Below, piece by piece: positions 45,846-53,274 of a DNA stretch of 64,000 nucleotides. How positions within the stretch are numbered: position 1 is the stretch's first letter; every line of letters starts with the position of its first letter. Position numbers and translations under genes: made by a program. Origin of the DNA: G963676655 sp963676655 (GTDB lineage: Bacteria; Verrucomicrobiota; Lentisphaeria; Victivallales; Victivallaceae); NCBI GenBank assembly GCA_963676655.2, contig CAXXKX010000003.1:4092001-4156000 (forward strand), read 5' to 3'. The notes beneath the pieces were generated by a model that saw nothing but the letters and a program-made list of their open reading frames with translations, did not search any database and was not told where the DNA came from.

Positions 45846-45970
45846 TGTTTTTCCTTTCTTTAATTAAGCATTGTTGCATAAATAAATATATTAATTAATC
45901 GCGGTCTCTAATCTCAAGTCGAAGCATGTAAAACAATATAAAAATATGCATGACCGCATAGCTTTATATC

Positions 45971-47560
45971 TTAAATTTTATTATTCATGGGTGATCCGAA
46001 AGGATATTTTTTATGATGATCAGCACTCTTTTTAAAATATTCCTGCATTTCCTGCCAAAGCTTCCGCTTTATAGAAGAGTATTCCGTTTTTTTGTAAAGG
46101 TTGAATTTCTCATTGGGGTCTTTTTCATAGTCATACAGTTCGCCGGCGATGATGTCGGATTCCTTCGGGACATCGTAGGATTTTATCGATTTTCCGAACC
46201 ATAAAGTCAGACGATACCGTTTTTCACGCAGACTGTAGCCCATGATGGTGTACTTTTCCCTTGGATACTGGCTGACCGCGAAATCTTTCAGTTGATATTC
46301 CGGGTTTTTGATAATCGGAACCAGGGATTCGCCCTGAATGTTGGCCGGTGGTTTAATATTTGCCAGTGCGCAAAGCGTCGGGTAGATATCGACAAATTCC
46401 GTCAGCGAACGTGAAACCTGCCCGCCTTTATAGCCGGGAGCGGCAATGACCAGTGGAGCGCGGGTGGCCTGCTCAAAGTTGGTGTGTTTGCAGAACATTC
46501 CATGATCTCCAAGGTGCCAGCCATGATCGCCCCATAGGACGATTATGGTATTTTTGTCCAGCTTCTGTCGTTTCAATTCATCCAGCAGTTTCCCTACCTG
46601 CGCGTCGGTATACGAGACGCTCGCGTAGTAGGCATGGATCATTTTGCGGTGAAAGGCCTCGTCAAACTTTTCAGGTACCGAGTAGCCGCTTTTCAGTTCG
46701 CCGGAACCGTTGTAAGCGTATTTGACCGGGTCGGAGGTCCGGGATTTGAACACGGCGGTTTTGATATCCTCCGGTTTATACATATCCCAGTATTTTTTTG
46801 GCGCGTTGAACGGCAGATGGGGACGGATGAAACCGACTGCCAGAAAAAACGGCTTTTTGCCTTTTGCCAGTTGTTTGATCAATTTTACGCCTTCGATTGC
46901 CAATTCCCCGTCAAGATAGATATTGTCCGGGCCTTCAATACATTCATAAGGAGGAGCCGAACCGCTTTGTGCTACCTGATGGCGAAGTTTTGAATAATTC
47001 ATTTTTTTGCCTTCGGCCTGACATTTTTCCCGCATCTTTTTCGCGGCGTCAATGAACGTCTTTTTGGTTTTCGGGTCCTGGTAGCCGAAAACACTTTTGC
47101 CGAATCCTTTCGCGCAGTGTCCCAACTGATGTTTTGCTTTGTATTTCATGGTCCACGACGGCGCGTCAGGATTGCCGTGGAAGATTTTGCCCCGTGCTAC
47201 CGTTTCATAACCGTTCTGCTTGAAGCATCCGGCAATACTGACGGCATTTGGCCGCTTTTTCCTGAAATAGGTATGCAAATCGTATATCCCGGTCGCGTCT
47301 GGCCGCATCCCGGTCAGCAGGCTGACGCGGGAGGGTGAACATACCGCCTGTTGACAATAACAGTTCGCGAAGACGGTTCCGGCTGCCGCGATCCGGTCGA
47401 TATTCGGGGATTTTATCTGTTTTTCCCCGAAGCAATTCAAGACCGGCTTCAGATCGTCAACCGCGATAAACAGGACGTTTGGACGGTTTTGTTCCGCCAG
47501 CAGGCTGCCGGCGGTGATAAAAGCTCCCGTCAGTAAAGTGATTTTTGAGTTCATATTCAT
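45971..47560 (-). CDS. Secreted sulfatase (iduronate-2-sulfatase-like)
   Basis: The 529-residue protein has a signal peptide (MNMNSKITLLTGAFITAGSLLA, cut before EQN). NVLFIAVDD (metal Asp pair at about 35-36) follows. C74-S-P-S-R78 is the motif whose Cys is converted to formylglycine by a maturase. Then come SLLTGMRPDATGIYDLHTYF and ILWGDHGWHLGDHGMFCKHT (about 330-350), as in iduronate-2-sulfatase-type S1 sulfatases. It should remove sulfate esters from a glycan. ATG 47560 overlaps the TGA of the pseudopilin upstream, so translation is probably coupled. No formylglycine-generating enzyme gene is in view. Confidence 0.93.
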   Translation of the reverse strand: MNMNSKITLLTGAFITAGSLLAEQNRPNVLFIAVDDLKPVLNCFGEKQIKSPNIDRIAAAGTVFANCYCQQAVCSPSRVSLLTGMRPDATGIYDLHTYFRKKRPNAVSIAGCFKQNGYETVARGKIFHGNPDAPSWTMKYKAKHQLGHCAKGFGKSVFGYQDPKTKKTFIDAAKKMREKCQAEGKKMNYSKLRHQVAQSGSAPPYECIEGPDNIYLDGELAIEGVKLIKQLAKGKKPFFLAVGFIRPHLPFNAPKKYWDMYKPEDIKTAVFKSRTSDPVKYAYNGSGELKSGYSVPEKFDEAFHRKMIHAYYASVSYTDAQVGKLLDELKRQKLDKNTIIVLWGDHGWHLGDHGMFCKHTNFEQATRAPLVIAAPGYKGGQVSRSLTEFVDIYPTLCALANIKPPANIQGESLVPIIKNPEYQLKDFAVSQYPREKYTIMGYSLREKRYRLTLWFGKSIKSYDVPKESDIIAGELYDYEKDPNEKFNLYKKTEYSSIKRKLWQEMQEYFKKSADHHKKYPFGSPMNNKI

Positions 47561-48252
47561 CTGCCTTCCGGGCCGAAGTATTTATTGCGCTCATTAAACA
47601 TTGGGATCGGCAGCGCCCAGCTTACATGCCAGTCCGCCCAAAGATAATTCCCGCCGTTGTTGTGGCGATAGCTGAGCTTGCCTGAATAAGTGGCCAACCC
47701 CGCATAGGGGTCATAAGGGATTAGGAACTGGGAATTGATGGCGGCGATATCAGCCGGATTTTCGGTGTCTCCGACAACTACGCAGGTACTCGGGCTTTTG
47801 ATTATGGTAGCCCGCAGATAGAGAAAATCGCCATCGGCGTCTTTAAAATTATTTGCGGCGTTACCGACCGGGGGGCGCATATATAAATATTGATTAAAAC
47901 CGTAAGAAGGTTTCCCGTAAAGATTGCCGGCGGTGGTCCGGTAAATAGTTACAATGTTGCCGGTAGCGGACGGGCATTTGAATATTTTGGGGTTATTGTT
48001 AATGTATCCGGCCATTGCGTTGCACCAGCGGGCGTCATTGGTTACCAGGTTGGCTTGGGGATTCGGGAAATATGATGCGAAATCGTTGGCGTATAAACCG
48101 AAAGCCAGACCCAACTGTTTGAGATTGCTGGCGCAACTGGCCTGTTTTGCTTTATCTCTGGCCTTGTTTAATGCCGGCAGCATCATTGACGCGAGAATTG
48201 CAATGATAGCTATTACTACAAGCAATTCGATTAGCGTGAATTTCTTCTTCAT
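47557..48252 (-). CDS. Pseudopilin-like protein with H-X9-DW variant
   Basis: The 231-residue protein has MKKKFTLIELLVV (Lys at -1), ASMMLPALNKARDKAKQASC, and near the C terminus HNNGGNYLWADWH, where the usual Gly of H-X9-DG is Trp. AAGGAG lies before the ATG. It sits between LacI (38 bp upstream) and the sulfatase whose start overlaps its stop. Confidence 0.92.
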   Translation of the reverse strand: MKKKFTLIELLVVIAIIAILASMMLPALNKARDKAKQASCASNLKQLGLAFGLYANDFASYFPNPQANLVTNDARWCNAMAGYINNNPKIFKCPSATGNIVTIYRTTAGNLYGKPSYGFNQYLYMRPPVGNAANNFKDADGDFLYLRATIIKSPSTCVVVGDTENPADIAAINSQFLIPYDPYAGLATYSGKLSYRHNNGGNYLWADWHVSWALPIPMFNERNKYFGPEGR

Positions 48253-48290
48253 ATTATTCTCCTTTTTGCCTGGTTTTATGAAAAATAAAA

Positions 48291-49310
48291 TTATTTACGA
48301 ACAATCAATTCTCCGGTTAATGGTTCCAGTAAGGAGTCGTCTTTCCGGTTGGAGACAACTCCGAGTATATATTTCGCTCCGCGTTTGCTGAGGTCGTTTT
48401 CAGGCAGGACCAAACTGGTGTAAAATTTGGACGATGCGATAACCTTTTCCCAAGGGGATGAGAATTTAACCATTTCAATGTCGGTCGGATGACGCAAGCC
48501 TCTTTCATACATGGCGTGAACCGCGGTATCCATGTAGTCGTGATTATAACAGATAATCGCTTGCGGTAAAGGTTTTTTATTGAACAGGGCAGGGACGGCG
48601 TCTCCAAGATCAACCCCGACCCGGGCGAAGGCATGAGTAAATTCAATGTTGTTCGCGGTACATATTTCATTTACCCCGTTGAAACGGGATTGTGACGAAT
48701 AATGCTTGGCCACGTCCTGAACGAATTCCGGTCCGAACCAGGCAATATGTTTGTAACCCTGATCTTTCAGATACCGGGCCAGAATGCGGCCGTTTTCCTC
48801 TTCATCAAAACTGATATTCGGAATGTCCGGTGCAACCCGGCTGCGGTTCAGCCAGACAATCGGCTGTCCCATGGCGGCGATGGTTTCGTCGACAATCGGC
48901 GGGACGTAGGAACCGGCCAGTCCGAGGATGCCGTCGACTGAAAGCGTTTTGAAAAAATTTGGTTCCTCAACGAACTGTTGAGTCTGCAAGTCGATGCCGA
49001 ACGGCTCCAGCACCAGAGAATATCCGTTGTCTGCCAGTTCAATTGCCGCGGCGTTCATATATGCCAGCAGCTGCGGATGGCAGCTTTCCTGGGTCCGGTA
49101 ATGTTGAACCACCACCATTGCTATCCGCTTAAAGCATTTGGTTTTCATGGACATGGCCGCCAGGTTTGGGAAATAACCGTATTGCTCCGCGATCTTTTTG
49201 ATCCGGGCCGCGGTCTCCGGCGCAATGTGCCTGCTCCCTTTAAAATAGAGCGAAACCGTCTTCTGGCTGACGCCGACTTTGCCGGCGATTGTCTTCTGGG
49301 TTACTGCCAT
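48291..49310 (-). CDS. LacI family transcriptional regulator
   Basis: The 339-residue protein has the helix-turn-helix KTIAGKVGVSQKTVSLYFKG (about 6-25) and the hinge FPNLAAMSMKTKCF. The sensor domain has VDGILGLAGSYVPP, KHIAWFGPEFVQ and HPTDIEMVKFSSPWE. It heads the minus-strand set pseudopilin, sulfatase, pseudopilin and glycoside hydrolase. The two near-identical palindromes that flank its consensus promoter (49345-49358 and 49403-49416) are its probable operators, allowing looping. The start ATG 49310 has only a weak ribosome site. Confidence 0.93.
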   Translation of the reverse strand: MAVTQKTIAGKVGVSQKTVSLYFKGSRHIAPETAARIKKIAEQYGYFPNLAAMSMKTKCFKRIAMVVVQHYRTQESCHPQLLAYMNAAAIELADNGYSLVLEPFGIDLQTQQFVEEPNFFKTLSVDGILGLAGSYVPPIVDETIAAMGQPIVWLNRSRVAPDIPNISFDEEENGRILARYLKDQGYKHIAWFGPEFVQDVAKHYSSQSRFNGVNEICTANNIEFTHAFARVGVDLGDAVPALFNKKPLPQAIICYNHDYMDTAVHAMYERGLRHPTDIEMVKFSSPWEKVIASSKFYTSLVLPENDLSKRGAKYILGVVSNRKDDSLLEPLTGELIVRK

Positions 49311-49344
49311 TTCGGAGTATCAAACCTCTTTTAAATTATGCCCG

Positions 49345-49358
49345 TGTATTCGTATACA
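49345..49358 (-). promoter_or_regulatory. LacI operator, downstream copy
   Basis: TGTATTCGTATACA, near-palindromic around a central CG, lies 4 bp past the -10 box. The same 14 bases recur at 49403-49416, 58 bp away. Confidence 0.82.
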
Positions 49359-49362
49359 TGCT

Positions 49363-49391
49363 ATTATAGTATATTCTTTCAAATTTGTCAA
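49363..49391 (-). promoter_or_regulatory. Consensus promoter between two LacI operators
   Basis: TTGACA (49391-49386), 17 bp, TATAAT (49368-49363) on the minus strand: a perfect match, with a LacI-type palindrome on each side. Confidence 0.87.
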
Positions 49392-49402
49392 TACCCAATC
49401 CA

Positions 49403-49416
49403 TGTATTCGTATACA
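49403..49416 (-). promoter_or_regulatory. LacI operator, upstream copy
   Basis: TGTATTCGTATACA lies 11 bp upstream of the -35 box and is identical to the downstream operator. Confidence 0.82.
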
Positions 49417-49520
49417 TTTTTTGGGAATTGAGTGTAATCGGTCAGTTTTTTTAGAAGCGAAAAAACAAATCATTTACGAAAATGGACCTTTTGGATGGAA
49501 TAATCTGGTCTAAATCCAAG

Positions 49521-49982
49521 TGGAGGGCGAGAGTCTCTCGAGCCGCCTGATTGCGTGGCATGTCCGGCTCAACGGCGTTTCGCCCTCTAGGGATAAATGC
49601 TTAGGTCGAAGTTTTTTGGTATTCAAATCATTCGCAGTTCGATGTTAAACGGAACAGTTGCCCTGCGCAATGCTCTCACTTTGTGTCGATGTTCAATGTG
49701 TGTGGTGGAGGGCGAGAGTCTCTCGAGCCGCTGTCTGCGCGGCATGTCCGGCTCAACGGCGTTTCGCCCTCCAGGGATAAATGCTTAGGTCGAAGTTTTT
49801 TGGTATTCAAATCATTCGCAGTTCGATGTTAAACGGAACAGTTGCCCTGCGCAATGCTCTCACTTCGTGTCGATGTTCAATGTGTGTTGTGGAGGGCGAG
49901 AGTCTCTCGAGCCGCTGTCTGCGCGGCATGTCCGGCTCAACAGCAGGGATATGCATCCCCGTTTGCAAGTTTTGCCTTCCAG
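49521..49982. repeat. Tandem array of about 185-bp units, three palindromic cores
   Basis: These are the same units as at 40211-40974. Cores lie at 49521-49590, 49706-49774 and 49890-49982, spaced 185 and 184 bp. The third is a longer variant carrying GATATGCATCCCCGTTTGC, as at 38381-38473. The 49417-49520 and 49983-50103 flanks show nothing else. Confidence 0.9.
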
Positions 49983-50103
49983 ATTTGAATGAGCAAGTTC
50001 AAAGTCTTTTTGTAATTTCAATTTCGGCGATGTCTGTGTATGTCTATTTTGCGAAACAAGTGAAAGATTCTTGACTCTATCCCATATGACCCATCTTATT
50101 TTT

Positions 50104-50162
50104 ACCTTCTTTTGTACTCTCAGGGGAAAACTCAAAAACACGAAAACTAAAGTTTGCCCCCG
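50104..50162. repeat. ACCTTCTTTT / CACGAAAACTAA repeat, copy 1
   Basis: A motif running ACCTTCTTTT ... CTCAGG ... AAAAACACGAAAACTAA ... TTGCCCC recurs at 50940-50998. A partial inverted match (TTGGGGGCAAACC..TTTTCGTA) lies at 51832-51857. All three lie in gaps next to the small genes here. Confidence 0.6.
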
Positions 50163-50245
50163 TTTCTCTACACCGTTTCTCGTTTCTCTTTGCCCCCGTT
50201 TATCTATCACAGTAAGTTGTTCTTAATTGTCCATATTTTTACAGG

Positions 50246-50539
50246 TCATTCATTCAGTTTTTTTGTTAATGCTTTAGCAATATCTTCAATGAACTTTTGA
50301 TCGCGCTCCTCGGTATAAAAGTAGTTTCCTACATCATCATGATGTTTTAGTTTAAAAATATGATTGTCTATTTGAAAAGTCCATGTTCTTGAACAAATGC
50401 CATCTAGTTTTTCAATAATATTACATGAAAAATATTCTTCTATAAAAATAGCTAAAACTTCAAAATCGCGCCAACTTTCAACCCCTAGAATTAAGTATTC
50501 TGTCAGGCCATCCTTGTTAAAAACTTTTTTGATAGTCAT
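50246..50539 (-). CDS. Hypothetical small protein, 97 aa
   Basis: The protein begins MTIKKVFNKDGLTEYLILG and has ESWRDFEVLAIFIEEYFSC, WTFQIDNHIFKLKHHDDVGN and a helical end DQKFIEDIAKALTKKL. This is a compact alpha/beta protein without signal peptide or cysteine motif. The ATG at 50539 has GGAG nine bases upstream; an earlier TTG is in frame but less likely. I cannot name the family. It is the last of three adjacent small genes in the second repeat island. Confidence 0.65.
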   Translation of the reverse strand: MTIKKVFNKDGLTEYLILGVESWRDFEVLAIFIEEYFSCNIIEKLDGICSRTWTFQIDNHIFKLKHHDDVGNYFYTEERDQKFIEDIAKALTKKLNE

Positions 50540-50591
50540 ATCGTTATTCTCCAAGCTCAAGCTTCTTATTTACACTTGTCCGTCACTTCTG

Positions 50592-50930
50592 TCAATCGTA
50601 TTTAGGGATATGACGATTCCGGGACCGCACGCTATTCATTGTAACATTTAATTCTTCTTTAAGCGCGATGAAGTCTTCTTTTTGATACAAGAAGGTTGTA
50701 GCGTCATCCGGACTTTCACAGTCAATCAAATCTGCTGCAATTAATAAAAAAAGTGAATCAAAAATGATTTGAGCGCAATCTTCAGGTTCATATTTTATTT
50801 CATTGGCATCGTCATATTGCCTGATTTGCATAGCCCAGTCACTTATTATTTTTCGATTCTCTGAACCTGAATCTGATAATAAAGCATCAACTTTATCCAA
50901 TAACATTCCAATGGTCAATGTTAATTTCAT
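50592..50930 (-). CDS. Hypothetical small acidic protein, 112 aa
   Basis: MKLTLTIGMLLDKVDALLSD leads into a strongly acidic helical protein (YDDANEIKYEPEDCAQIIFD, ADLIDCESPDDATTFLYQKE). There is no signal peptide. I chose ATG 50930 (AAGGT upstream) because the longer frame would begin within the intergenic repeat. The family is not recognised. Acidic small proteins next to ankyrin and similar genes are common among immunity proteins, but nothing here proves that. Confidence 0.65.
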   Translation of the reverse strand: MKLTLTIGMLLDKVDALLSDSGSENRKIISDWAMQIRQYDDANEIKYEPEDCAQIIFDSLFLLIAADLIDCESPDDATTFLYQKEDFIALKEELNVTMNSVRSRNRHIPKYD

Positions 50931-50939
50931 TTTTTTATT

Positions 50940-50998
50940 ACCTTCTTTTTCAACCTCAGGAGCAAACCACAAAAACACGAAAACTAAGGATTGCCCCA
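50940..50998. repeat. ACCTTCTTTT / CACGAAAACTAA repeat, copy 2
   Basis: Counterpart of 50104-50162, located between the 112-aa gene and the ankyrin gene. About 45 of 59 bases match by eye. Confidence 0.6.
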
Positions 50999-51019
50999 GC
51001 GTCTTTCCGTGCAGATGTT

Positions 51020-51814
51020 TCAGCGTTTCTTTTTTTTCTTGTTATCTGGGTCATATTTAGTAAAATCAATTTTCATACCTTTTTCTCGAAGAAACTCCGC
51101 GCTTTTGAGTAAATACTTATATGCTTCAGTTGATCTATCCATACAATGATAACTCTTTTCAATCAAGTAAACAATAGACATTCCGTGGTCAGATTTTATT
51201 GTTGGGTCTGCGCCATTCTGTAATAAGTAGTGAACAATATCAAATTGATTCAACATGCCAGCCATATTCATTGGAGTTTCACCATCATATTTTTGATTTA
51301 CATCGACACCAGCTTCGACTAAAAGCTTTACTTTTTCTATTGATAAATTTTTTACCGCCTCAAGCAGAAGACCATAGGAACGTAAGTCCTTACTATCAGG
51401 CTTCCAACCGTACTTTAAAGTTAATCGGAGAAAATCATCTTTTTTTGCACGGCATATTGTTGCCATGACAGAGCTGCCTGTTCCTGAACCGGCTGTTATT
51501 TTTATATTAGGATCTCCTCCTTTTTTCAAAACCATTTCATATGTCTTAGTGTCATTCATGCTAAGAGCCCAAAGTAATGGGTTCATGCCATCTTTGCCTA
51601 CGGTATTAATATCAACTCCTTCCTTTAGCAAACGATCTACTTCTTTTTCATTGCCGTCTGATATTGCATCACATAGCTTAACTACTCTCTCATCCTTGAA
51701 AAAATAATCTGGATGCTTTCTTGTAAGGGATTTCGGTCTATTCAATATAAAATATACAATCAAAACCCCCAATGAGAAACCCACTATAATTAATATGATT
51801 TTCTTTTTTTTCAT
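51020..51814 (-). CDS. Membrane-anchored ankyrin-repeat protein
   Basis: The 264-residue protein has an N-terminal anchor (KKIILIIVGFSLGVLIVYFI, about 4-23) and ankyrin repeats from about residue 48. These read NEKEVDRLLKEGVDINTVG, DGMNPLLWALSMNDTKTYEM, IEKVKLLVEAGVDVNQKYDG and ETPMNMAGMLNQFDIVHYLL-NGADP. A basic tail (DNKKKKKR) follows. Ankyrin domains mediate protein binding. The type of anchor (uncleaved signal) would hold the repeats on the membrane outside or in the periplasm. The gene is AT-rich and precedes two small unknown genes on the same strand. The 51815-52082 gap shows no gene. Confidence 0.87.
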   Translation of the reverse strand: MKKKKIILIIVGFSLGVLIVYFILNRPKSLTRKHPDYFFKDERVVKLCDAISDGNEKEVDRLLKEGVDINTVGKDGMNPLLWALSMNDTKTYEMVLKKGGDPNIKITAGSGTGSSVMATICRAKKDDFLRLTLKYGWKPDSKDLRSYGLLLEAVKNLSIEKVKLLVEAGVDVNQKYDGETPMNMAGMLNQFDIVHYLLQNGADPTIKSDHGMSIVYLIEKSYHCMDRSTEAYKYLLKSAEFLREKGMKIDFTKYDPDNKKKKKR

Positions 51815-52082
51815 AATTCAAACTTTTGTCCTTGGGGGCAAACCTTTGTTTTCGTATTTATCGCCAAAATATCACTCATTTTTTCAAGCTCTTATTTGAA
51901 GTTTTTTCTCCTTTGGCCGTCAATGGTATATTCTTGCACATTGAGCCCCACCATCCTAAATATAACGGGTGGTCGCGCTGTTTGCAAATTTTTCGCTGCA
52001 CCTGGAGTGATAATCGCAAAATGCGGTGAAGATTCAATCTTTGGTTGGTATTTTAAGTTTCAGGTGTTCCTAGGTCGAAACT

Positions 52083-52720
52083 CTGAGGACGAGAGGCCCT
52101 CGATCCACCTGATTGCGCGGCATGTCCGGCTCAACGGCGTTTCGCCCTCCAGAAATGAATTACCAAGCCGGAAGTCTTCTAATAAATTCAGTTTTAGTTG
52201 AGATGTGATTGCCGATTGAAAAAACACATTTTTAAACCTTGTCTCAGCCCTGAAAGGGCGTAACATATCATAGCCCGGGGTGATTGAGCAACGCGAATGA
52301 ACCCCGGGTGAGATTTCTCTACAGAATTAAGCGCTGTAAGTGCGAAATATAAAAAAGGGGTTGATGTGGAGTTTATTATATGTCGCGCTTTCAGCGCTGT
52401 TTTTTATGGTGGATTTTTTCCTGGGGTTTATTCGCGTTGCTCAATCACCCCAGGCTGGATATATGTCGCGCTTTCAGCGCTTAATTTTTGGGAGGCAAGT
52501 TTTAACGCGCTTTTTCTGCGCGGCTGGAGCCACGCGCTCCCATTTTTATATTTCGCGCTTTCAGCGCTGGTTTGCTGCTGGGCAGGGGTATGCATCCTCG
52601 TTAAAAATGGCTCCTACTGTATTCAAATCATTCGATGTTCAATGTGTTTTGTGGAGGGCGAGAGTCTCTCGAGCCGCTGTCTGCGCGGCATGTCCGGCTC
52701 AACGGCGTTTCGCCCTCCAG
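52083..52720. repeat. Large repeat B, counterpart of 37871-38473
   Basis: The block begins with a degenerate core (about 52083-52152), then the same AGTCTTCTAATAAATTCAG, GCCCTGAAAGGGC and GCGCTTTCAGCGC stretch as in A, and ends with a core (52652-52720). About 90 bp more, with another TTCGCGCTTTCAGCGCTGG, is inserted near 52480-52570. Orientation is the same as A, 14.2 kb away. Confidence 0.85.
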
Positions 52721-52904
52721 GGATAAATGCTTAGGTCGAAGTTTTTTGGTATTCAAATCATTCGCAGTTCGATGTTAAACGGAACAGTTGCCCTGCGCAA
52801 TGCTCTCACTTCGTGTCGATGTTCAATGTGTGTTGTGGAGGGCGAGAGTCTCTCGAGCCGCTGTCTGCGCGGCATGTCCGGCTCAACGGCGTTTCGCCCT
52901 CCAG
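52652..52904. repeat. Two palindromic cores 184 bp apart
   Basis: Cores at 52652-52720 and 52836-52904 with a standard spacer between them. They continue the array seen at 40.2-41.0 and 49.5-50.0 kb, bringing the total to twelve cores in the window. Confidence 0.9.
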
Positions 52905-52943
52905 AAAAAAACGCTTGGGTCGAAGGTTTTTTGTATTTAAATC

Positions 52944-53007
52944 ATTCGATGTTCGATGTTAAACGTTCGATGTTCGATGTTAAACGTTCGATGTTCGAAG
53001 TTCAAAG
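52944..53007. repeat. Three tandem 21-bp GTTCGATGTTCGATGTTAAAC units
   Basis: Units begin at about 52944, 52965 and 52986; the last degenerates to TTCGAAGTTCAAAG. The motif is an expanded form of the GTTCGATGTTAAAC found once in each array spacer, so it probably arose by slippage there. The 53008-53216 stretch shows nothing else. Confidence 0.8.
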
Positions 53008-53216
53008 TCTTCGGTGTTTCCGGCCGGGGGATACCCCGTTTGACAGGCGGAATATATGTCGCGGTGCTTAGTACTTGTATTACGAAGGATACAAGGCATT
53101 TTTTTGTTTATTAATTGTTCATTTAATGTTCATTGATATTTCTTTTTTGTGGTTGTTTTGAGCTTGAAAAAATGTTGAATTTTAAAATTTCAAAGCAATT
53201 TTTTATGAACAAAGGG

Positions 53217-53245
53217 TTGACAAATGATTTTGAATCTTGTATAAT
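53217..53245 (+). promoter_or_regulatory. Consensus promoter of the LacI-sulfatase-beta-helix module
   Basis: TTGACA (53217-53222), 17 bp, TATAAT (53240-53245), perfect on both hexamers. It lies 29 bp before ATG 53275. No clear palindromic operator was found next to it. Confidence 0.83.
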
Positions 53246-53274
53246 AGAAACAGAACATAAAAAACGGAGCAACC

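Noticed and set aside
50246..51814. Integron-like cassette array
   Set aside because: No integrase gene or attC-type folding repeat is visible; the shared motif is short and partly inverted.
53175..53193. TTGAATTTTAAAATTTCAA as a LacI operator
   Set aside because: It is pure AT symmetry without the central CG and lies upstream of the promoter, so it may be chance.
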